From Streptomyces griseus (lineage in GTDB: Bacteria > Actinomycetota > Actinomycetes > Streptomycetales > Streptomycetaceae), in NCBI RefSeq assembly GCF_001715295.1, contig NZ_MDKB01000001.1, forward strand, positions 1,548,978 to 1,612,977: 64,000 nucleotides of DNA. The letters are read 5' to 3'. How positions within the stretch are numbered: the first letter of the stretch is position 1; the number at the start of each line of letters is the position of its first letter. The notes under the pieces were generated by a model. That model made no database searches. It had not been told where the DNA came from and worked only from the letters and a program-made list of their open reading frames with translations. Positions 37,701-49,457 of this stretch are shown here, piece by piece. Both the position numbers and the translations under genes were made by a program.

Positions 37701-40276
37701 CCGAGACCGGCGGCGAGGCGCCCACGGCGCTGCGGGCCGTCCTGTGCGGCGGCGAACCCCTGCCCCGGAGTCTCGCGGAGCGTGTCCGCTCGGAGTGGTC
37801 CGCCGACGTACACAACCTCTACGGTCCCACCGAGACGACCATCGACGCCGCCGCCCACCACTACCGCGGCGTGCCGACGGGCGACCCGGCGGGGGAGTCG
37901 ACCGTCCCGCTCGGCCGCCCCGTCGACAACACCCGCGCCTACGTCCTGGACACCGCCCTCCAGCCGGTGCCACCCGGCGTGACCGGCGAGCTCTACGTCG
38001 CGGGCGACGGCCTCGCCCGCGGCTACCTCGGACGCCCGGGCCTGACGGCCTCCCGGTTCGTCGCCGATCCGTACGGGCCCGGGGGCAGCCGTATGTACCG
38101 CACGGGTGACCTCGTCCGGCGGGACGGCGACGGCCTGCTCACCTACGTCTCCCGCGCCGACGAGCAGGTCAAGCTGAACGGCTTCCGCATCGAACCCGGT
38201 GAGATCGAGGCCGCTCTCACCGCGCTCGACGGGATCACCGCCGCCTGCGTCCTCGTACGGGAGGACCGCCCCGGGGAGCGGCGTCTGGTCGCGTACACCG
38301 TCGCCGGTGGGAGCGGCGGCGCGGCCCCCCTCGACGGCGGCGAACTGCGTGCCCTGCTGGCGCCGGTCCTGCCGCCGTACATGGTGCCCGCCGTCTTCGT
38401 CCCCCTCGACGCGCTGCCCCTGCTGCCCAACGGCAAGACCGACAGGCGTGCCCTGCCCGCCCCGGAGCGTCCCGCCGCCACCCGGCCGGGCGGACAGCCC
38501 CGTACACCGCGGGAAGAAGTCATGTGCGAGGTCCTCGCCTCCGTCCTGCGCACTCCCGCCGTCCGTACCGACGACGACTTCTTCGCCCTCGGCGGTGACA
38601 GCATCCTCTCCATCCAGCTCGTCAGCCGTCTCCGGGAGGCAGGCCTCGTCGTCACCCCACGCGATGTCTTCGTCCACCGCACCCCGGGGGCCCTCGCGGC
38701 CGTCGCCACCACCCCGGACCGGAAGAGCGCCGCGCCGGCCGGACCTGCCACCGGCGAGATGCCGCCGACGCCCATCGCCGCCTGGTTCCTGGAACGGCCC
38801 GGCACGACGGACGGCTACAACCAGTCCGGGGTGCTGCGCACACCCGCGGGGGCCACGGCGGAGGACCTCGTCGACACGCTCCAACTCATCGTCGACCACC
38901 ACGACATGCTCCGCCTGCGCGTCACCCGGCCGGCCGGCGGCGCACCCCTCCTCGAAGCCCTGCCCCGCGGCTCGGTGCCGGCCCGGCGCCACTTCACCCG
39001 GATCGGCGTCGAGGGTCTCGACGCCGCCGCCGTCCGCGCCGCCGTCACCGAGGCGGGCGAGCAGGCCCGCAGACGGCTGCGGCCCGCCCGGGGAGAGGTC
39101 GTCGAGGCCGTCTGGTGCGACGCCGGGCCCCGCACCCCTGGACGGCTGCTGCTCGTCGTGCACCACCTCGCCGTCGACGCGGTCTCCTGGCGCATCCTCG
39201 CCGCCGACGTGGCCGTCGCCTGGCAGTCCGTCACGGGAGGCGCGGGGGCTGCGGTGCTGCCCCCCGTCACCACGTCCTACCGGCACTGGGCACACCTCCT
39301 CGCCGCCCAGGCGCTGGAGACCACCCGCGAGGCCGAACTCGAACTCTGGCAAAGGGTGCTGAACACGCCCGACCCGCAGCTGGGCTACCGGCCGCTCGAC
39401 CCCGACCGGGACACCGCCGACCGGACGCGCACCCTGGTCACCCACCTTCCCGCCACCTGGACGAAAGCCCTGCTCACCACCGCCCCCGCAGCCTTCCACG
39501 CCGGGGTCGACGACGTCCTGCTCACGGGGCTCGCACTTGCCGTCTGCTCCTGGCGCGCGGAACGGGCCGCCTCCCCGGGCGGGTCCCGGACGGACGGCAC
39601 CGCCGTCCTCCTCGATCTGGAAGGGCACGGCCGCGAGCAGATCGCCGACCACCTCGACCTCTCCCGTACGGTCGGATGGTTCACCAGCCTCTACCCGGTC
39701 CGGCTCGATCCCGGACCCGTCGACGCCCGCCACCCCGGACGCTTCGACGCCGATCTGGTCGAACGCGCCCTCAAACGCGTCAAGGAACAGCTGCGCACCG
39801 TGCCCGACCACGGTGTCGGCTACGGGATGCTGCGCCGCCTCAACGCGGCCACCGGTCCGCGGCTGACCCGCGCGCACGGCCCCCAGATCGGCTTCAACTA
39901 CCTCGGCCGGTACGCCGCCGCGCGCCCGGGGCCGGACGGAGAAGAAGGCGCCGACTGGGACGTCCTGCTCGACGCCGGTGGCCCGCGAGCCCAGGACCCC
40001 GACATGCCCGTCCACCACGTACTCGACATCAACGCCCACACCGAGGACCTGCCGGACGGCCCGCGCCTGGTGACCCGCTGGACCTGGCCCAGCGACCTCC
40101 TCAAGGAGGAGGACGTGGAGGCGCTCTCCGGCGCCTTCCTCCGGGCGCTGCGCGCCGTCGCGGAACACGCCGAACGGCCCGACGCGGGCGGCTGGACGCC
40201 CTCCGACCTTCCCCTGGTCTCGCTCGACCAGGCCCAGATCGACCGACTGCAGAACAAGTGGGGTGGACGCAAGTGA
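25751..40276 (+). CDS. Four-module nonribosomal peptide synthetase (NRPS1)
   Basis: The 4841-residue synthetase has order C-A-T / C-A-T / C-A-T / C-A-T-E. Condensation motifs HHxxxDG start at residues 149, 1242, 2324 and 3399. Carrier serines are at 1053, 2141 and 3216 (LGGHSLLA) and 4284 (LGGDSILS, the form that precedes epimerases). The epimerase motif [10 protein letters not shown] is at 4471, with EGHGRE and IGFNYLGRY following. Pocket residues aligned by eye to GrsA give DAFFAGVTFK for A1, DAWQLGLIDK for A2, DAFFCGVTFK for A3 and DAWQLGLIDK for A4. A2 and A4 resemble Gln codes; A1 and A3 resemble Ile/Val-type codes, less surely. C1 opens the assembly line, so it probably attaches an acyl cap. 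The ATG start is favoured because C-domain sequence begins just after it. The stop overlaps the NRPS2 start (GTGA). Confidence 0.95.
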   Translation: MQENRVPPPNTASEELLELTAAQQGVWYGQLVDPDSPKYNIGECFEIRGDLDEEMFAVALGRAVALCDSLHLEFVPQGDTVWQRVLRRPPVDSDRLRMVDLTGSDDPAAAAERYMADDMAGVDRLGAPRHHFALLRLGTRLHYWYVRFHHIAVDGLGGAVFGRTVAELYGRAVRGENLATAELPAAPLRDLVADEAAYRDAGRYEVDRAYWTGKFADLTGAVDAGDGGDGEQAHGGPALIRRRTAAPARTSRISPAQTPQPQPAPGTPPRADVRMHTGETLPVTVLDDLRGLATGNRTRWTAVLVSAVAAYVGRVTGAQDVTVGLASNGRHGRLRHVVGMTSNILPLRLSVTADMTVGALVRTVAAEMAGALRHRRFSREQLARELNMTDGAARLTDVVVNIMGYDYDLDFAGSPAPSRVLSVGPVDDVSLFVSERAEGEAPLIGFDADPDLYDPEDVRLLQQALVSYLTALAHADAGTLLRDVPFLDGPAAAALLAQGRGAELPRARTASSLPEAFGAQVRRTPGAPAVVDGAVTLSFRQLAQAADDLSGALTGWGIGAEDGVGVLVGRSAALVCATLGTVGAGAAYVPLDAAWPAERLRAVAEVARVRALVVDGSTADQPWVEEAAATLPVIVVDAVGRVVRGAPSRPGPLPGVSRADRLAYVMFTSGSTGLPKGVGVTHADVLALAADTAWTNGACAAVLLHSAYVFDASTFEIWVPLLNGGAVVVAPAGVLEAPALEELVRRHEVTALFMTTALFNVVAEADPMAFGGLRLVAAGGETATPDLMQRVSAALPGTRVLHVYGPTETTTFATRHQVAAGTPGVPPIGRALDGMRLYVLDGALAAVPPGVVGELYVSGHGVARGYQGRAALTATRFVADPYTARGGRMYRTGDLVRWTARGDIEYVGRVDTQVKLRGYRIEPGEIENTLLADPAVRAACVLVREDTSGDRRLVAYVVGAPGTRPDDAALARRVGRALPAYMVPSAFVGLDALPLNANGKTDRRALPAPRATAAAGRAPRTAYEEVLAGLFADVLGVAAVGTDDNFFALGGHSLLATRLTGRVRAALGAELDLRTLFDHPTVASLAAVLDTGGTARPALVPQPRPDVVPLSFAQQRLWFLNRVEGPDDTYTVPLVLALEGVLDTQALRGALADVVARHESLRTVFAEHDGVARQNILGASAAAALVPLAVDQPPVGEDADTWAEESIRRLSAVPFDLTGDIGLRAHLLRLAPTRHVLLLVLHHVVADGWSLAPLSRDLGAAYRARRSGADTPDWPVLRAQYADYTLWQRRLLGDDRAPDSLAARQLAFWQEALRGAPDLLDLPLDRPRPAVARHRGDAVPFTLPAPEHAALTRLARAAGCTPFMVLQAALAVTLHAHGAGTDIPLGTAVAGRTDEALDDMVGFFVNTVVLRADLSGDPTFHELLQRVKEFDIAAFGNGDLPFERIVEAVNPERSGDHHPLFQTMLVLQNQEKRRLDLPGLTVHDRSRPTGASKFDLTFSLTEVAGPSAEPVPGRGPGDALTAPGGIGGHLEYATDLFDAATARALSARFARILTQAVTDPGRRVGDLDPLAPDERNHLLARGRGPELAPPARTAPEAVREWARRTPHAAAVRDEHTSLTYAELDARADALAHVLRERGAGREDRVALAVPPSVDTVVAMLAVLRAGAAYLPVDPQYPPARIRYMLDDARPVLLLTTTDVHAALPACDVPWLALDTPAARPGGPTGPFPHTPHPADPAYVIHTSGSTGRPKGVVVPHAALANHMAWMARHLAVTPDDRVLARTSTSFDASVWELWLPLTSGAEVCLLPADANREPDTLVTWMSRFGVTLAQFVPSHLALVLSEAAHAAPLPGLRAVLCGGEPLPRTLADEVAALWRTEVHNLYGPTEATIDATAHRAHAPRTDGRADARTPSDTVPIGLPVDTMRAYVLDGRLRPVPPGVTGELYLSGPNLARGYLDRPSLTAARFVADPFDAAGARMYRTGDLVRWNRHGLLDYVARADDQVKLRGFRIELGEVEAALLAIPGVTAACAVIREDLPGRRVLVAYAVTADPAPRPGALRDGLAEALPHYMVPGAVVVLDSLPLLPNGKVDRRALPRPEAGVPAGGPGGGTLREDVLAGIFADVLGRSLVGPHDSFFDLGGHSLLAMRVVSRVRTVLGAEIAVRTLFEHPTVAGLARVLGTPGPTRPPVVPVAQRPDPLPLSPAQQRLWFLNRLEGPSSTYNIPLVLELDGALDTDALRAAVRDVVERHEALRTVHPERDGVPHQLVLPADATAPRLPVVPSAPAALEDAVLAAVREPFDVVTDPPLRALLLRAAPAHHVLVLVLHHIAADGWSLAPLARHLGGAYRARLEGRKPEQAAGTPLQYADYTLWQHAVLGDGTEPHSVLRQQLDHWHAALAGLPGPIDLPLDRPRPATADPRGAVHTFEVPSRLHTRLLRLAAESGSSLFMVLQAAVATLLHRHGAGDDIPLGSPVAGRPDEALEDLVGFFVNTLVLRTDLSGNPTFRELLVRVREFDLAAYAHQDVPFERLVESADPVRARNHHPLFQTMLVLQNQDAVHAELPGVGVQDRLVHNGLSKFDLTFAFTEERAARTGEPAPSTEERAGRGLAAGIEYATALFDRTTVETLATRLVRLLEQVATDPGLPLAGYALMTPDEQTRLAHRGTGRPLPAGTVDTTLPALFAAQARRTPAAVAVTDGEATLTYAELDRVSADLAGVLAGLGAGAEAGVGVLLTRSPAVVSVSLGAVRAATAYVPLHAGWPGERLDRVAAVAAVQVLVVDEDAFATPWVTEAARRLPVVVVDRLGRVLRGAPEQPGRPAAVPGPGALAYVMFTSGSTGAPKGVGVTHADVVALTADSAWDGGAADAVLMHSAYVFDASTFEIWAPLLRGGRIVVAPDGFLEADVLGDAVHEQHVTAVFLTTALFNVIAETDPGAFAGLRLVCTGGEAASPDAMQRVAGTAPGVRVLHVYGPTETTTFATRHEVTGGLPSGPPPIGRPLDGMRAHVLDGSLGPVPPGVVGELYLAGHGVARGYTGLPGMTAARFVADPSDPAGGRMYRTGDLVRWTHDGRITYVGRADGQVKLRGHRIEPGEVEGVLACCDGVADSFVVVREDPPGDRRLVAYVVPAYGAHPEPGDLARAVGRSLPAYMVPSAFVLLGALPLTVNGKVDRHALPAPGQPAPAGRGARGAREEILCGLFADVLGRDTVGAEDDFFALGGHSLLATRLAARMRRALGVEVQVKALFEHPTPAGLAAALNGAEAARSPLERAPARPDPMPLSYAQQRLWFLNRFEGPTATYNVPLVLRLHGPLDADALETALADVVERHESLRTVFPETGGVARQAVLDAAGADLDLTPRDVHPAHLDEILRAEVTHAFDVSTDLPVRARLLRQDTQDHVLVLLVHHIAGDGWSLAPLARDLGQAYRARVEGVEPSWTELGVQYADYTLWQRTLLGDADDPDSRAARQLEFWRTALAGAPGLLDLPYDRPRPAVTAHRGDAFAFSVGADTHRALAELARARGCSLFMVLQAALAVLLARHGAGDDIPLGTPVAGRTDEALDDMVGFFVNTLVLRTDLSGDPTFAEVLDRVREFDLAAYDHQDVPFERLVDSLSPARAQNHHPLFQTMLVLQNQADAAVDLTGLTVAEQPVHTRISKFDLTFTFSETRDATGRPAGLDGVLEFSTELFARTTARALATRLTRLLAVLAADPGRRVRTTDVLDPAERLSLHRAACAPTRQVDARTAPEAFRARCARNPAATAVLDGARRLTFGALDALSDDLAHHLHSRGIGRGDLVALALEGTADQVVAMLAVVKAGAAYLPVDLGHPQARIAYMLDDAGPALLLVHGTAQAARYGASVPCLALDDRAAWSTGRAAPPATAPDPRDAAYVIYTSGSTGRPKGVLVTHASLTNHMAWMADHLALTDGDRILARTSPSFDASVWETWLPLLHGGATCPVPPAVNHDPAALLARMREARVTLAQFVPSHLSLVLTETGGEAPTALRAVLCGGEPLPRSLAERVRSEWSADVHNLYGPTETTIDAAAHHYRGVPTGDPAGESTVPLGRPVDNTRAYVLDTALQPVPPGVTGELYVAGDGLARGYLGRPGLTASRFVADPYGPGGSRMYRTGDLVRRDGDGLLTYVSRADEQVKLNGFRIEPGEIEAALTALDGITAACVLVREDRPGERRLVAYTVAGGSGGAAPLDGGELRALLAPVLPPYMVPAVFVPLDALPLLPNGKTDRRALPAPERPAATRPGGQPRTPREEVMCEVLASVLRTPAVRTDDDFFALGGDSILSIQLVSRLREAGLVVTPRDVFVHRTPGALAAVATTPDRKSAAPAGPATGEMPPTPIAAWFLERPGTTDGYNQSGVLRTPAGATAEDLVDTLQLIVDHHDMLRLRVTRPAGGAPLLEALPRGSVPARRHFTRIGVEGLDAAAVRAAVTEAGEQARRRLRPARGEVVEAVWCDAGPRTPGRLLLVVHHLAVDAVSWRILAADVAVAWQSVTGGAGAAVLPPVTTSYRHWAHLLAAQALETTREAELELWQRVLNTPDPQLGYRPLDPDRDTADRTRTLVTHLPATWTKALLTTAPAAFHAGVDDVLLTGLALAVCSWRAERAASPGGSRTDGTAVLLDLEGHGREQIADHLDLSRTVGWFTSLYPVRLDPGPVDARHPGRFDADLVERALKRVKEQLRTVPDHGVGYGMLRRLNAATGPRLTRAHGPQIGFNYLGRYAAARPGPDGEEGADWDVLLDAGGPRAQDPDMPVHHVLDINAHTEDLPDGPRLVTRWTWPSDLLKEEDVEALSGAFLRALRAVAEHAERPDAGGWTPSDLPLVSLDQAQIDRLQNKWGGRK

Positions 40277-43200
40277 CCGGGTTCCGACTGGAGGACGTAC
40301 TTCCGCTGACGCCGTTGCAGGCAGGCATGCTCTTCCACGCGCTGTACGACTCCCACGCCGTGGACGTCTACACCGCGCAGTTCGTCTTCGACCTCGAAGG
40401 CCCCGTCGACGTCCCGGCTCTGCGCGCCGCCGTCGACGGCCTGCTGCGGCGCCACGCCAACCTGCGGGTCGGCTTCCTCCATGAGGACCTGGACGAGCCC
40501 GTGCAGGCGGTCGCCGCCGAGGTCCCGGTGCCCCTGGAGGAACTGGACCTGACCCCCGCCGACGGCACGCGCACGGCACGGGAACGCCTCACCGCGTTCC
40601 TCACCGCCGACCGCACCCGCCGCTTCGACCTCACCACCCCTCCGCTGATCAGGTTCACCCTGGTGCGGACCGCGGCCGAACGCCATCGGCTGGTCATGAC
40701 GAGCCATCACATCCTCCTCGACGGATGGTCGATGCCTCTGCTCGTGCGCGAACTCTTCGAGCTGTACGCACACCGGGGCGACGACCTCACCCTGCCGCGC
40801 GTCGCCCCCTACCGCACGTACCTCGCCTGGCTGGCCCAGCAGGACCGCGCGGCCGCCCTGGACACCTGGCGCACCGCCCTGGCCGGAATCGAGTCGCCGA
40901 CCCTGCTCGCCGGACGCGCCGCAAGGGACGTGCCGGCCGCCGCGGACCTGCCAGAGACCCTCGTCCTCGACCTGGACGCGACCACCACTCACCGCCTGCG
41001 GGAAACGGCCCGCGCCCACCGGCTCACCCTCAACACCCTGGTCCAGGGCGCCTGGGGGCTGCTGCTCGCGCACCTCACCGGGCGCCCCGACGTCGTGTTC
41101 GGCACCACCGTCTCCGGCCGGCCGCCGGAGATCCCCGGCATCGAGTCGATGGTCGGCCTCTTCATCAACACCGTGCCGGTCCGGCTCCGCCCGGTACCGG
41201 GCGAGACCCTGGCAGCGCTCCTGGCCCGCCTCCAGGAGGAACAGGGGCGGCTCCTCGGCAGCCAGTACGTGGGGCTGACCGAGATACGTGGTGTCACGGA
41301 CCTGGACGAACTCTTCGACACACTGGCGGTGTTCGAGAACTATCCGATGGACGCCGAGGCCCTGCGCACCGCACAGCGGGAACTGCCCGGCGGCCTCGCC
41401 GTGACCGGATTCAGCGGCACCGACGCGGCCCACTACCCGCTCACGCTGACCATCGCCCCGGGCGACGCGCTGAAGATCACCTTCGGTTACCGGGCCGCGG
41501 TCCTCGACCGGGACGAGGTGGCGCGCACGGTCGCCCGCATGCGGCGCCTGCTGACCGCGATGGCGGCAGGGCTCGACGGCCGCGTCGACGCCGCCCCCGT
41601 CCTCCTCGACGGCGAGCGGGAGGCGCTGGTCTCCCGGGGCCGCGGCGCGGAGCTCGCGGGCCGCTCCCCGGACGGGAGCATCCCGGACGCCGTCGCGCGG
41701 CGTGCCGCCCTGAGCCCGGACGCCGTGGCCGTCTCCGGAGCGGGGGAGCGACTGACCTACGCACGTCTCGGCCACCTGTCGGCCGAGCTGGCCGGTGCGC
41801 TGACGGGGCTCGGAACGGGCGCGGAGGACGGCGTCGGTGTCCTCATGGGCCGTTCGGCTGCCGTGGTCACCGCCTCGCTGGCAGCACTGCGCGCGGGCGC
41901 CGCCTACGTACCGCTCGACCCGCGCTGGCCCGCCGAACGGCTCGGCAGCGTCGCGAAGGTCGCGTCCCTGCGCGCCTTGATCGTCGACGAGACCACCCGC
42001 ACGCACCCCTGGGTGCTCCGGCTCCGGCCCGATGTCCGGGTGGTGACCGTCGACGCCGCCGGCCGCGTGCTGCATGGCGCCCCGGCGGCCCCGGGGCCCC
42101 TTCCCACCCTCACGAGCGGCGACCGCCTCGCGTACGTGATGTTCACCTCGGGCTCCACCGGCCTGCCCAAGGGCGTAGGCGTCACGCACGCCGACATCAC
42201 CGCCCTCGTGTCCGACCGGATGTGGGGCGACGGCGCCGCCGACGCGGTCCTGATGCACTCGGCGTACGTCTTCGACGCCTCCACCTTCGAGATGTGGGCG
42301 CCCCTCCTGACCGGTGGCCGGGTCGTCGTGGCGCCCGAGGGAACCCTGCAGCCCACCGTGCTCCGGGACCTCGTCGCCCGGGACGGCGTGACCGCGGCGT
42401 TCCTGACGACAGCCCTGTTCAACGTCATCGCCGAGACCGACCCCGGTGCCCTCGGCCTGCTGCGGCTCGTCGCCTCCGGAGGCGAGACCGCGGCGCCCGG
42501 CGTGCTGCAGGATCTCGCCGCCTCCCACCCCGGCACCACCTTCCTCAACGTCTACGGGCCCACCGAGACCACCACCTTCGCGACACGCCACCACGTCCGC
42601 CCCGACGACGCCCCCGCGGGTGTGCCGCCGATCGGAACACCCCTCGACGGCGTGCGCGCCTACGTGCTGGACGCGGCCCTGCGGCCCGTGCCGCCCGGCG
42701 CCGAGGGAGAGCTGTACGTCGCCGGCCCGGGCGTCGCGCGCGGCTACCTGGGGCGCCCCGCCCTCACCGCCACCCGGTTCGTCGCCGACCCGTTCGCCGG
42801 GGAGGGGGAGCGGATGTACCGCACCGGCGACCTCGTGCGCCAAGGCACCGACGGCACCCTGCAGCACGTCGCCCGGGCCGACCAGCAGATCAAACTCCGC
42901 GGCCACCGCATCGAGCCCGCCGAGATCGAGGCGGTCCTGCGCGCCGACGCCTCCGTGCGCGCGGCCTGCGTCCTCGTCCGCGAGGACCTGCCCGGCGACC
43001 GTACCCTGACCGCCTACGTCGTCCCGGCCCCCGGGCACACCCCCGACCCGGAACGGCTCACCGCGCACGTCGGCCGCCGGCTGCCCGCCTACATGGTGCC
43101 GGCCGCCGTACTGCCGCTCGCCGCCCTGCCGCTGACGCCCAACGGCAAGCTCGACCGTGCGGCCCTGCCCGCCCCCGTCGCCCTGCCCGTCGCGGCGGGC

Positions 43201-46200
43201 AGGCCGCCGCGCAACGCCCACGAGGAGATCCTCGCGGGCCTGTTCGCCGACGTACTGGGCGTGGCCCGCGTCGGCGTGGACGACAGCTTCTTCGCGCTGG
43301 GCGGCCACTCCCTGCTCGCGACCCGGCTCGTGGGCCGCATCCGCACCGCCCTGGACACCGAGACCGAGATCCGCACCCTCTTCGAGCACCCCACCGTCGC
43401 CACGCTCGCCACCGCCCTGCAGGACGCGGACCGCCCCGCCCGCCCCGCCCTCGTACCGCAGGAACGCCCCCCTGTCCTCCCGCTCTCCTACGCCCAGCAG
43501 CGCCTGTGGTTCCTCCACCGCCTCGAAGGCCCCTCCGCCACCTACAACATCCCCCTCGCCCTCCGCATCGACGGGCCGCTCGACGCCGAGGCCCTGCGCC
43601 TCGCCCTGCGCGACGTCGTCAGCCGGCACGCCGCCCTGCGCACCGTCTTCCCGGAGCGCGACGGCCGACCCCACCAGCACATCACCGACCCGGACGGCAT
43701 CCGTCTCCCGTTCACCCTCGAAACGGTCCGGGAGGCAGAGCTCCCCGGCCGGATCGGAGCCGCCGCGACCACACCGATCGACATCGAGCACCGCCTCCCT
43801 CTCCGGGCGACGCTGCTGCGCCCGGCCGCCGGCACCCACGTCCTCGTCCTCGTGATCCACCACATCGCCGCCGACGGCTCGTCCCTGGCACCCCTCACCC
43901 GCGACCTCGGCACCGCCTACCGCGCCCGCGTCCGCGGCGAGGCCCCGACGTGGACCCACCTCCCCGTCGAATACGCCGACTTCGCTCTCTGGCAGCGCCG
44001 GCTCCTGGGCGACGAACACGATCCCCACAGCCTCGTGGCGCACCAGCTGGCCTTCTGGAAGCGCGCGTTGGACGGACTGCCGGAGGTGACGGACCTGCCC
44101 TGGGACCGGCCGCGTCCCGCCCCCCCCCGGCACACCGGCGCCACCCACGCCTTCTCCCTCGCCCCCGCCACCGCCCGCCGGGTCGCGGACCTCGCCCGCG
44201 CCGCCGGATGCAGCGTCTTCATGGTGCTCCAGGCAGCCCTGTCCGCCGTTCTCTCCCGGCACGGCGCGGGCGACGACATCCCTCTGGGTACGGCCGTCGC
44301 CGGACGCACCGACGAGGCCGCCGCCGGCCTCGTCGGCTTCTTCGTCAACACACTCGTGCTGCGCACCGACCTGAAGGGCGACCCCACCTTCCTCGAACTC
44401 CTGGGAAGGGTGAAGGAGTTCGACCTCTCCGCGTACGCGCACCAGGACATCCCCTTCGAGCGCCTGGTGGAGCTGCTCAACCCCGCTCGCTCACGGAACC
44501 ACCACCCCCTCTTCCAGACCATGCTCATCCTCCAGAACCACACCCCCGCGGCCCCGCTCGACCTCCCCGGCCTCACCACGGGCGGCGTACCGGCCGACCC
44601 CGGAGTCAGCAAGTTCGACCTGTCCTTCACCTTCACCGAGGCCTACGACGACGGCGGCACACCCAGCGGCATGCGGGCGGCCGTCGACTACGCGACGGAA
44701 CTCTTCGACGCGGCCACCGTCCGCGGCCTCGCGGAACGGCTCGTCCTGCTGCTCGACGCCGTCACCACGGACCCGGAACGCCGGCTGAGCACCTACGCCA
44801 TCCTCACCGCCGCCGAGCGCACCCGCCTCGCCGCCTGGGGGAACGGCCCCGCCGACGACGCACCCGTGTCGCCCGTCCCCGCGCTCTTCGAGCAGTGGGC
44901 CCGGCGCACCCCGCACGCACCGGCCGTCCGGGACGCCGCAACCACCCTGACCTACGGTGAACTCGACGCCCGCGCCGACGTCCTCGCCCGTCACCTCGCC
45001 GCCCGGGACATCGGCCCCGAGGACAGGGTGGCCGTCGCCCTGCCCCGCACCTGCGACCTGGTCGTCGCGCTCCTGGGCGTCCTCAAGGCCGGCGCGGCCT
45101 ACGTGCCGCTCGACCCGGACTACCCGGCCCGGCGCCTGTTCCACATGCTCGACGACTCCCGGCCCCGCCTGCTCCTGACCACACCCACCGTCCGCCGCCG
45201 GCTCCCGGAGTGCGACGTGCCGTGCGTGTACACCGACGACCTCGGCGACGAGGGCCCCGCAGGGGCTCCCGCGCGCACCGCCGCCCGCACGGGACCGGCG
45301 CGGACCCTGCTTCCGGAGCACCCGGCGTACGTCGTCTACACGTCCGGCTCCACCGGCCGCCCCAAGGGGGTGGTGGTCACCCACCGGGGTGTCGGCGCCA
45401 TGGCCAGGACCCAGAGCGAGCGGTTGCGCGTCACCCCGGGGAGCCGGGTGCTGCACATGGCGTCCGTGAGCTTCGACGCGGCGTTCTGGGAACTGTGCAT
45501 GGGCCTGCTCAGCGGGGCCTGCCTGGAGATCGCCGAACGTGACGCGCTGCTGCCCGGGCCCACCCTCGCCGAACTGGTCCGCGAGCGGGGTGTCACCCAC
45601 CTCACCCTGCCGCCCGCCGCCCTCGCGGTGATGCCGCCGGGCTCGCTGCCCGCCGGGACCACGATGGTCCTGGCAGGCGAGGCATGCCCACCCGCCCTGG
45701 TGCACCAGTGGGCGCGGGACCGGTTCCTCGTCAACGCCTACGGCCCGACGGAGACCACCGTCTGCGCGACCATGAGCGCCTTCCAGCACGCGGACGGGCC
45801 GTCCGCCCCGGACCGCAGCGTGCCCATCGGCGTCCCCGTCACCGGCACCCGCGTCCACGTCCTGGACGACCGGCTCGCACCGGTGCCGCCCGGCGTGGTC
45901 GGCGAACTGTACGTCGCCGGTGGCGGAGTGGCCCGCGGCTACCACGGCCGTCCCGCCCTCACCGCCTCCCGGTTCGTGGCCGACCCGTCCGACCGGACGG
46001 GAGGCCGCATGTACCGCACCGGCGACCTGGTGCGATGGACCGCCGACGGGGAGCTCGTCTACGTCTCGCGCGTCGACGACCAGGTCAAACTCCGCGGCTT
46101 CCGCATCGAACTCGGTGAGATCGAAGCCGCGCTGACCGCACTGCCCGGCGTCGCCGCGGCCTGCGCCGTCGTCCGTGAGGACCGGCCCGGCGACCGGCGG

Positions 46201-47856
46201 CTGGTCGCCTACACCGTGCCCGCGGACGGCGCGGCCGGACCGGACGACGAGGAGGTACGCGCGCACCTCGCCGCCACCCTGCCCGACCACATGATCCCCG
46301 CCGCCCACGTACGGATCGACGCCCTGCCCGTCACTCCCAACGGCAAGACCGACCGCCGCGCACTGCCCGCACCCGGCCCGGCCGGGCCGGCCGGTGGCCG
46401 TGCCCCGGCCGGCCCGCGCGAACGCGCCGTGTGCGATGCCTTCGCGGAGACACTCGGCGTTCCGGAGGTGGGCGTCACGGACGACTTCTTCGCCCTGGGC
46501 GGCCACTCGCTCCTGGCCGTCACCCTCGTCCAGCGGATCGAGGAGCGGTGCGGCCGGCGCCTGTCCCTGCGCGCCCTGTTCGCCGCCCCCACGGTCGAGG
46601 GCGTCGCCCGGCTGCTGGACAGCGGGACGGAGGAGGAGAGCAGGAAGGAGACCCCGGCACCGGACCTGACCGCCGAGCGACTGGCGGCGGACATCCGGGC
46701 ACGGCCCGCCGCGCCCCCGGCGCCCGCACGCGGGCCCGCCCGCCCCTCCGCCCGGCCCCTGCTCACCGGAGCCTCCGGCTTCCTCGGAGCCTTCCTCCTG
46801 CGCGATCTCATCGAGACCACCGGCGGCCCGGTCGACTGCCTCGTCCGGGCCGAGGACGAGCAGCGCGCCGCGTACCGGCTGCGGGCCAACCTGGAGCGGT
46901 ACGGTCTGTGGAGCCCCCGGTACGCCGACCTGGTCCGACCTCTCCCCGGGGACCTCGCCGCGCCCGGCCTGGGCCTGTCCCGCGACGACCGCACCGCCCT
47001 CGTCCGCCGCCTCGGCCCCGTCGTCCACAACGGCGCACGCGTCAACTTCGCCGCCGCATACGGCGATCTGCGTGCCCCCAACGTGGCGGGTACGGAAGAA
47101 CTGCTGCGCCTGGTCGCCGACTCGGACTCACCCGGGATGCACCACATCTCGACCACGAGCGTCTACGCCCCGGCGGCCGGCGCGCGGCACGCCACGGTCA
47201 CGGAGTCCACCCCGACCGGCCCGGCCTCCGACCTGCCGGACGGATACGCCCGGAGCAAGTGGGCCGCCGAGCAACTCGTCCGGCAGGCCCGCGAGCGCGG
47301 CCTCCCGGTCACCGTCTACCGCCCCGGCCGCATCAGCGGTGACACGACCACCGGCGCCTGCCAGGACCGTGACCTGCTGTGGCAGCTCATCAAGGGGTGT
47401 CTGCAGGCCGAGGCGGTCCCGGACCTGCCGTACGGCACGACCGACTGGGTGCCCGTGGACTACGTCAGCGCGGCGGTGGTGCGCCTGTCCGCGTCCCGTC
47501 GCACGGGCACGGAGACCTTTCACCTCACCCACCCGGAGGCACCCGGCCTGGACCGTGTCTTCGACGTGGCGGCCCGCCTCGGCCACGAGGTACGCGTCGT
47601 CCCCGTACCGGACTGGCAGGCGCGCATCGCGGCCCGGCACGACAACGCGGCCCAGTTGTTCCTCGGCGGCGAGGGACAGGTCCGGTACGAGACGCCGGTG
47701 CACCCGCGCTTCGACTCCAGCCGGACAGCCGAGGCGGCACAGGCCCTGGGAGTCCACCTGCCACCACTGACGGACGATGTCCTGTCCCGCTACCTGACCT
47801 ACTTCCACAGGACGGGCTTCCTGCCGGCCCCGCGGCCGGTACGGGCCAGGATCTGA
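40273..47856 (+). CDS. Two-module NRPS with terminal reductase (NRPS2)
   Basis: The 2527-residue synthetase has order C-A-T / C-A-T-R. The first C domain begins [16 protein letters not shown], the type that follows an epimerase (D-accepting), with HHILLDG at residues 145-151. The second has HHIAADGSS at 1196. Carrier serines are at 1013 and 2079. Pocket residues read by eye are DAFFAGVTFK for A5 (branched aliphatic) and DAWTVAAVCK for A6, close to known Phe codes. The last ~370 residues are a thioester reductase of the extended SDR fold: GASGFLG at 2166-2172 for NADPH and the YxxxK pair Y2325/K2329. It would release the peptide as an aldehyde, or an alcohol after a second reduction. GTG 40273 overlaps the NRPS1 stop by four bases, with GGGGTGG upstream. 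No thioesterase is present. Confidence 0.95.
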   Translation: MTGFRLEDVLPLTPLQAGMLFHALYDSHAVDVYTAQFVFDLEGPVDVPALRAAVDGLLRRHANLRVGFLHEDLDEPVQAVAAEVPVPLEELDLTPADGTRTARERLTAFLTADRTRRFDLTTPPLIRFTLVRTAAERHRLVMTSHHILLDGWSMPLLVRELFELYAHRGDDLTLPRVAPYRTYLAWLAQQDRAAALDTWRTALAGIESPTLLAGRAARDVPAAADLPETLVLDLDATTTHRLRETARAHRLTLNTLVQGAWGLLLAHLTGRPDVVFGTTVSGRPPEIPGIESMVGLFINTVPVRLRPVPGETLAALLARLQEEQGRLLGSQYVGLTEIRGVTDLDELFDTLAVFENYPMDAEALRTAQRELPGGLAVTGFSGTDAAHYPLTLTIAPGDALKITFGYRAAVLDRDEVARTVARMRRLLTAMAAGLDGRVDAAPVLLDGEREALVSRGRGAELAGRSPDGSIPDAVARRAALSPDAVAVSGAGERLTYARLGHLSAELAGALTGLGTGAEDGVGVLMGRSAAVVTASLAALRAGAAYVPLDPRWPAERLGSVAKVASLRALIVDETTRTHPWVLRLRPDVRVVTVDAAGRVLHGAPAAPGPLPTLTSGDRLAYVMFTSGSTGLPKGVGVTHADITALVSDRMWGDGAADAVLMHSAYVFDASTFEMWAPLLTGGRVVVAPEGTLQPTVLRDLVARDGVTAAFLTTALFNVIAETDPGALGLLRLVASGGETAAPGVLQDLAASHPGTTFLNVYGPTETTTFATRHHVRPDDAPAGVPPIGTPLDGVRAYVLDAALRPVPPGAEGELYVAGPGVARGYLGRPALTATRFVADPFAGEGERMYRTGDLVRQGTDGTLQHVARADQQIKLRGHRIEPAEIEAVLRADASVRAACVLVREDLPGDRTLTAYVVPAPGHTPDPERLTAHVGRRLPAYMVPAAVLPLAALPLTPNGKLDRAALPAPVALPVAAGRPPRNAHEEILAGLFADVLGVARVGVDDSFFALGGHSLLATRLVGRIRTALDTETEIRTLFEHPTVATLATALQDADRPARPALVPQERPPVLPLSYAQQRLWFLHRLEGPSATYNIPLALRIDGPLDAEALRLALRDVVSRHAALRTVFPERDGRPHQHITDPDGIRLPFTLETVREAELPGRIGAAATTPIDIEHRLPLRATLLRPAAGTHVLVLVIHHIAADGSSLAPLTRDLGTAYRARVRGEAPTWTHLPVEYADFALWQRRLLGDEHDPHSLVAHQLAFWKRALDGLPEVTDLPWDRPRPAPPRHTGATHAFSLAPATARRVADLARAAGCSVFMVLQAALSAVLSRHGAGDDIPLGTAVAGRTDEAAAGLVGFFVNTLVLRTDLKGDPTFLELLGRVKEFDLSAYAHQDIPFERLVELLNPARSRNHHPLFQTMLILQNHTPAAPLDLPGLTTGGVPADPGVSKFDLSFTFTEAYDDGGTPSGMRAAVDYATELFDAATVRGLAERLVLLLDAVTTDPERRLSTYAILTAAERTRLAAWGNGPADDAPVSPVPALFEQWARRTPHAPAVRDAATTLTYGELDARADVLARHLAARDIGPEDRVAVALPRTCDLVVALLGVLKAGAAYVPLDPDYPARRLFHMLDDSRPRLLLTTPTVRRRLPECDVPCVYTDDLGDEGPAGAPARTAARTGPARTLLPEHPAYVVYTSGSTGRPKGVVVTHRGVGAMARTQSERLRVTPGSRVLHMASVSFDAAFWELCMGLLSGACLEIAERDALLPGPTLAELVRERGVTHLTLPPAALAVMPPGSLPAGTTMVLAGEACPPALVHQWARDRFLVNAYGPTETTVCATMSAFQHADGPSAPDRSVPIGVPVTGTRVHVLDDRLAPVPPGVVGELYVAGGGVARGYHGRPALTASRFVADPSDRTGGRMYRTGDLVRWTADGELVYVSRVDDQVKLRGFRIELGEIEAALTALPGVAAACAVVREDRPGDRRLVAYTVPADGAAGPDDEEVRAHLAATLPDHMIPAAHVRIDALPVTPNGKTDRRALPAPGPAGPAGGRAPAGPRERAVCDAFAETLGVPEVGVTDDFFALGGHSLLAVTLVQRIEERCGRRLSLRALFAAPTVEGVARLLDSGTEEESRKETPAPDLTAERLAADIRARPAAPPAPARGPARPSARPLLTGASGFLGAFLLRDLIETTGGPVDCLVRAEDEQRAAYRLRANLERYGLWSPRYADLVRPLPGDLAAPGLGLSRDDRTALVRRLGPVVHNGARVNFAAAYGDLRAPNVAGTEELLRLVADSDSPGMHHISTTSVYAPAAGARHATVTESTPTGPASDLPDGYARSKWAAEQLVRQARERGLPVTVYRPGRISGDTTTGACQDRDLLWQLIKGCLQAEAVPDLPYGTTDWVPVDYVSAAVVRLSASRRTGTETFHLTHPEAPGLDRVFDVAARLGHEVRVVPVPDWQARIAARHDNAAQLFLGGEGQVRYETPVHPRFDSSRTAEAAQALGVHLPPLTDDVLSRYLTYFHRTGFLPAPRPVRARI

Positions 47857-48009
47857 CCGGTACACGCACGGCGCTCGCGCCACGAGGAGGGCGTTCCGGC
47901 ACCCCGTGGACGGCCGCACCGCTCGCCGCCCGCGGGGGGAGGGGTCAGGGAGGACGCCGGTACGACGTGGGGGCTGAGCCGAGCCGCGGTAGCACTCGCA
48001 CGGGACGGT

Positions 48010-48044
48010 CAGGGGCTCCCGAAGCACTGCTTCCGGAGCCCCTG
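48010..48044. terminator. Bidirectional hairpin between NRPS2 and the GNAT gene
   Basis: CAGGGGCTCC and GGAGCCCCTG pair, and GAAGCA pairs with TGCTTC inside them across one C-C mismatch, leaving a short loop. It lies between convergent genes ending at 47856 and 48049 and can serve both. Confidence 0.75.
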
Positions 48045-48048
48045 GGCG

Positions 48049-48561
48049 TCATCGCTGTGAGTGGTCCGGGCTCCTCCGCCGGAAGGTGGCCGTGTGCTCC
48101 TCGGTGGCCCACCTTCGGAAGCCGGCCTTCTCCAGGACACGGACCGAGGACGTGTTCGACACGTCCACGCCCGCGGACACGGTGTGGACCTCCGACGACG
48201 TGAAGGCGAACGCCGTCAGGGCCTGGGCGGCCTCGGTGGCGTAACCGCGGCCACGCCGGGACGGGACGATGCCGTACCCGAGCTCGACGATCCCCTCGGC
48301 GGGTGGCCAGAACAGGCCGATCGAGCCCACCACCGAGCCACTTCCGCGCTCGATGACCAGGCGGTGGCCGTATACGCCGAGCCAGGCAGGGTTCCGGCCG
48401 AAGAGGCCCGCGATCACACGGTCGCCCTCGGCGGGGAAGTCGCCGGCCCAGTGCGAGGACCGGACGCCGTCGAGGACCGCGGTGGCCTCGCCCGCGGTCC
48501 AGGCCCGGAGGGCGAGACGCTCGGTGATCAGGTCGTCGGGGGCAGGTGAAGCAGAGGACAT
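48049..48561 (-). CDS. GNAT-family N-acetyltransferase (RimJ/RimL-like)
   Basis: A 170-residue acetyltransferase with the opening LITERLALRAWTAGEA typical of the RimJ/RimL branch. The acetyl-CoA loop is at residues 99-108 (VPSRRGRGYA) and the late motif VSNTSSVRVLEKAGFRR positions the cofactor. Substrates could be a protein N-terminus or a small amine; it cannot be fixed from sequence. ATG 48561 follows AGGAGAGACAC, a clear Shine-Dalgarno. It converges on NRPS2 across a shared terminator, so it is not part of that transcript. Confidence 0.9.
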   Translation of the reverse strand: MSSASPAPDDLITERLALRAWTAGEATAVLDGVRSSHWAGDFPAEGDRVIAGLFGRNPAWLGVYGHRLVIERGSGSVVGSIGLFWPPAEGIVELGYGIVPSRRGRGYATEAAQALTAFAFTSSEVHTVSAGVDVSNTSSVRVLEKAGFRRWATEEHTATFRRRSPDHSQR

Positions 48562-48786
48562 GTGTCTCTCCTGGTCGTGGGAACGACCCGGGCCGCGCTC
48601 CGTTGTCGCGCGGGCGGGACGAGGGCATGCTGACGAGGGCCGGCGGCAGCCATATTCATCAACCTCCCTGTCCCGCTGATCACGCGTCCGTCGCGTCGAC
48701 GGGGACCGTATCAACCACCCTCCACCGCGCGCACCTCACTTTCCGCATTCCCACCGCTCCGGGCCGCCGCCGAACGTCACGGCCCG

Positions 48787-49047
48787 TCAGTTGTGTACGG
48801 ACCGGTCCCGCGAGCCGACCTCGTCCGCCCCGGCCTGCACCATCTCCACGGCCGCGGATGCCGTCCGCGCGAGGCCGGTCTTCCGGGCCACTCCGTCGAC
48901 GGCGGTGCCGGTCCGTGTTCCGGCATCGGCGGCCGTGAGCGCGGTGCCGGTCAGCACCGGCGCCAGATCGTCGGCCTGAGCGGCAGGGGCCACGGCAAGG
49001 AGCAGAGTTCCGGCCGCGGTCGTGGTGAGGGTTCGCCATACGTTCAT
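48787..49047 (-). CDS. Small secreted protein
   Basis: An 86-residue product with a Sec signal (MNVWRTLTTTAAGTLLLAVA, cleavage likely after PAAQA). The remaining ~60 residues are polar, Ala/Thr/Asp-rich and predicted helical, ending SRDRSVHN. No domain is recognised. It is on the same strand as the giant gene, 410 bp beyond that gene's stop, and may be independent. Confidence 0.6.
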   Translation of the reverse strand: MNVWRTLTTTAAGTLLLAVAPAAQADDLAPVLTGTALTAADAGTRTGTAVDGVARKTGLARTASAAVEMVQAGADEVGSRDRSVHN

Positions 49048-49228
49048 GACCGGTACAACGTTCCCTCCTCACGCAGGACACGCACCCGGCCCGATTCCCG
49101 CACTCTCGTCGTGGCGTGGCGGCCGGCGCGACCTCCCGGCAGACGGCCGTCACCCCGGACCGGACGGGCGCCTCCAGGACGGATACGCCTCCCCGACGAG
49201 CGGGCGGGCGTCCTCCCTCCCCCGGCTC

Positions 49229-49414
49229 TCACGCGCCGCCCTCCCGGCACACAGGCGGAGGAGAGGGAGCGGGCCGGATCTCCTCGCTCCGCCCGCGCCG
49301 CACCTCGTCGAGGCGGCCCTCCACCCGGCTCAGTGCCTCCTGGACCGGTACGAGGTCCGGCAGCCCGGCCTCGGCGAAACGCTGCGTGTTCCCCGCTGAG
49401 CAGGCGCGGTGCAA
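49229..49414 (-). other. Possible small ORF or gene remnant just after the giant gene
   Basis: A TTG-initiated frame of 61 codons with very high third-position GC starts 43 bp after the giant-protein stop. It contains a helical segment (LVPVQEALSRVEGRLDEVRR) and then an Arg/Pro-rich end. No clear ribosome-binding site was found. It could be a small downstream gene, for example an immunity or accessory factor, or a decayed fragment. I see nothing else in 49048-49457. Confidence 0.28.
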
Positions 49415-49457
49415 CCGCGTAAGGCGTCAGATGACCACCCCGCGCCGGTGGTTCCGG

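Noticed and set aside
39115..40272. An N-terminal extension of NRPS2 in its open frame
   Set aside because: It overlaps the NRPS1 epimerase out of frame; the D-accepting condensation domain begins exactly at GTG 40273, which overlaps the NRPS1 stop.
8519..47856. The NRPS as the siderophore synthetase for the uptake operon
   Set aside because: The adenylation codes do not resemble hydroxy-ornithine or other iron-ligand residues, there are no ligand-forming tailoring genes, and no iron box was seen before mbtH or NRPS1.
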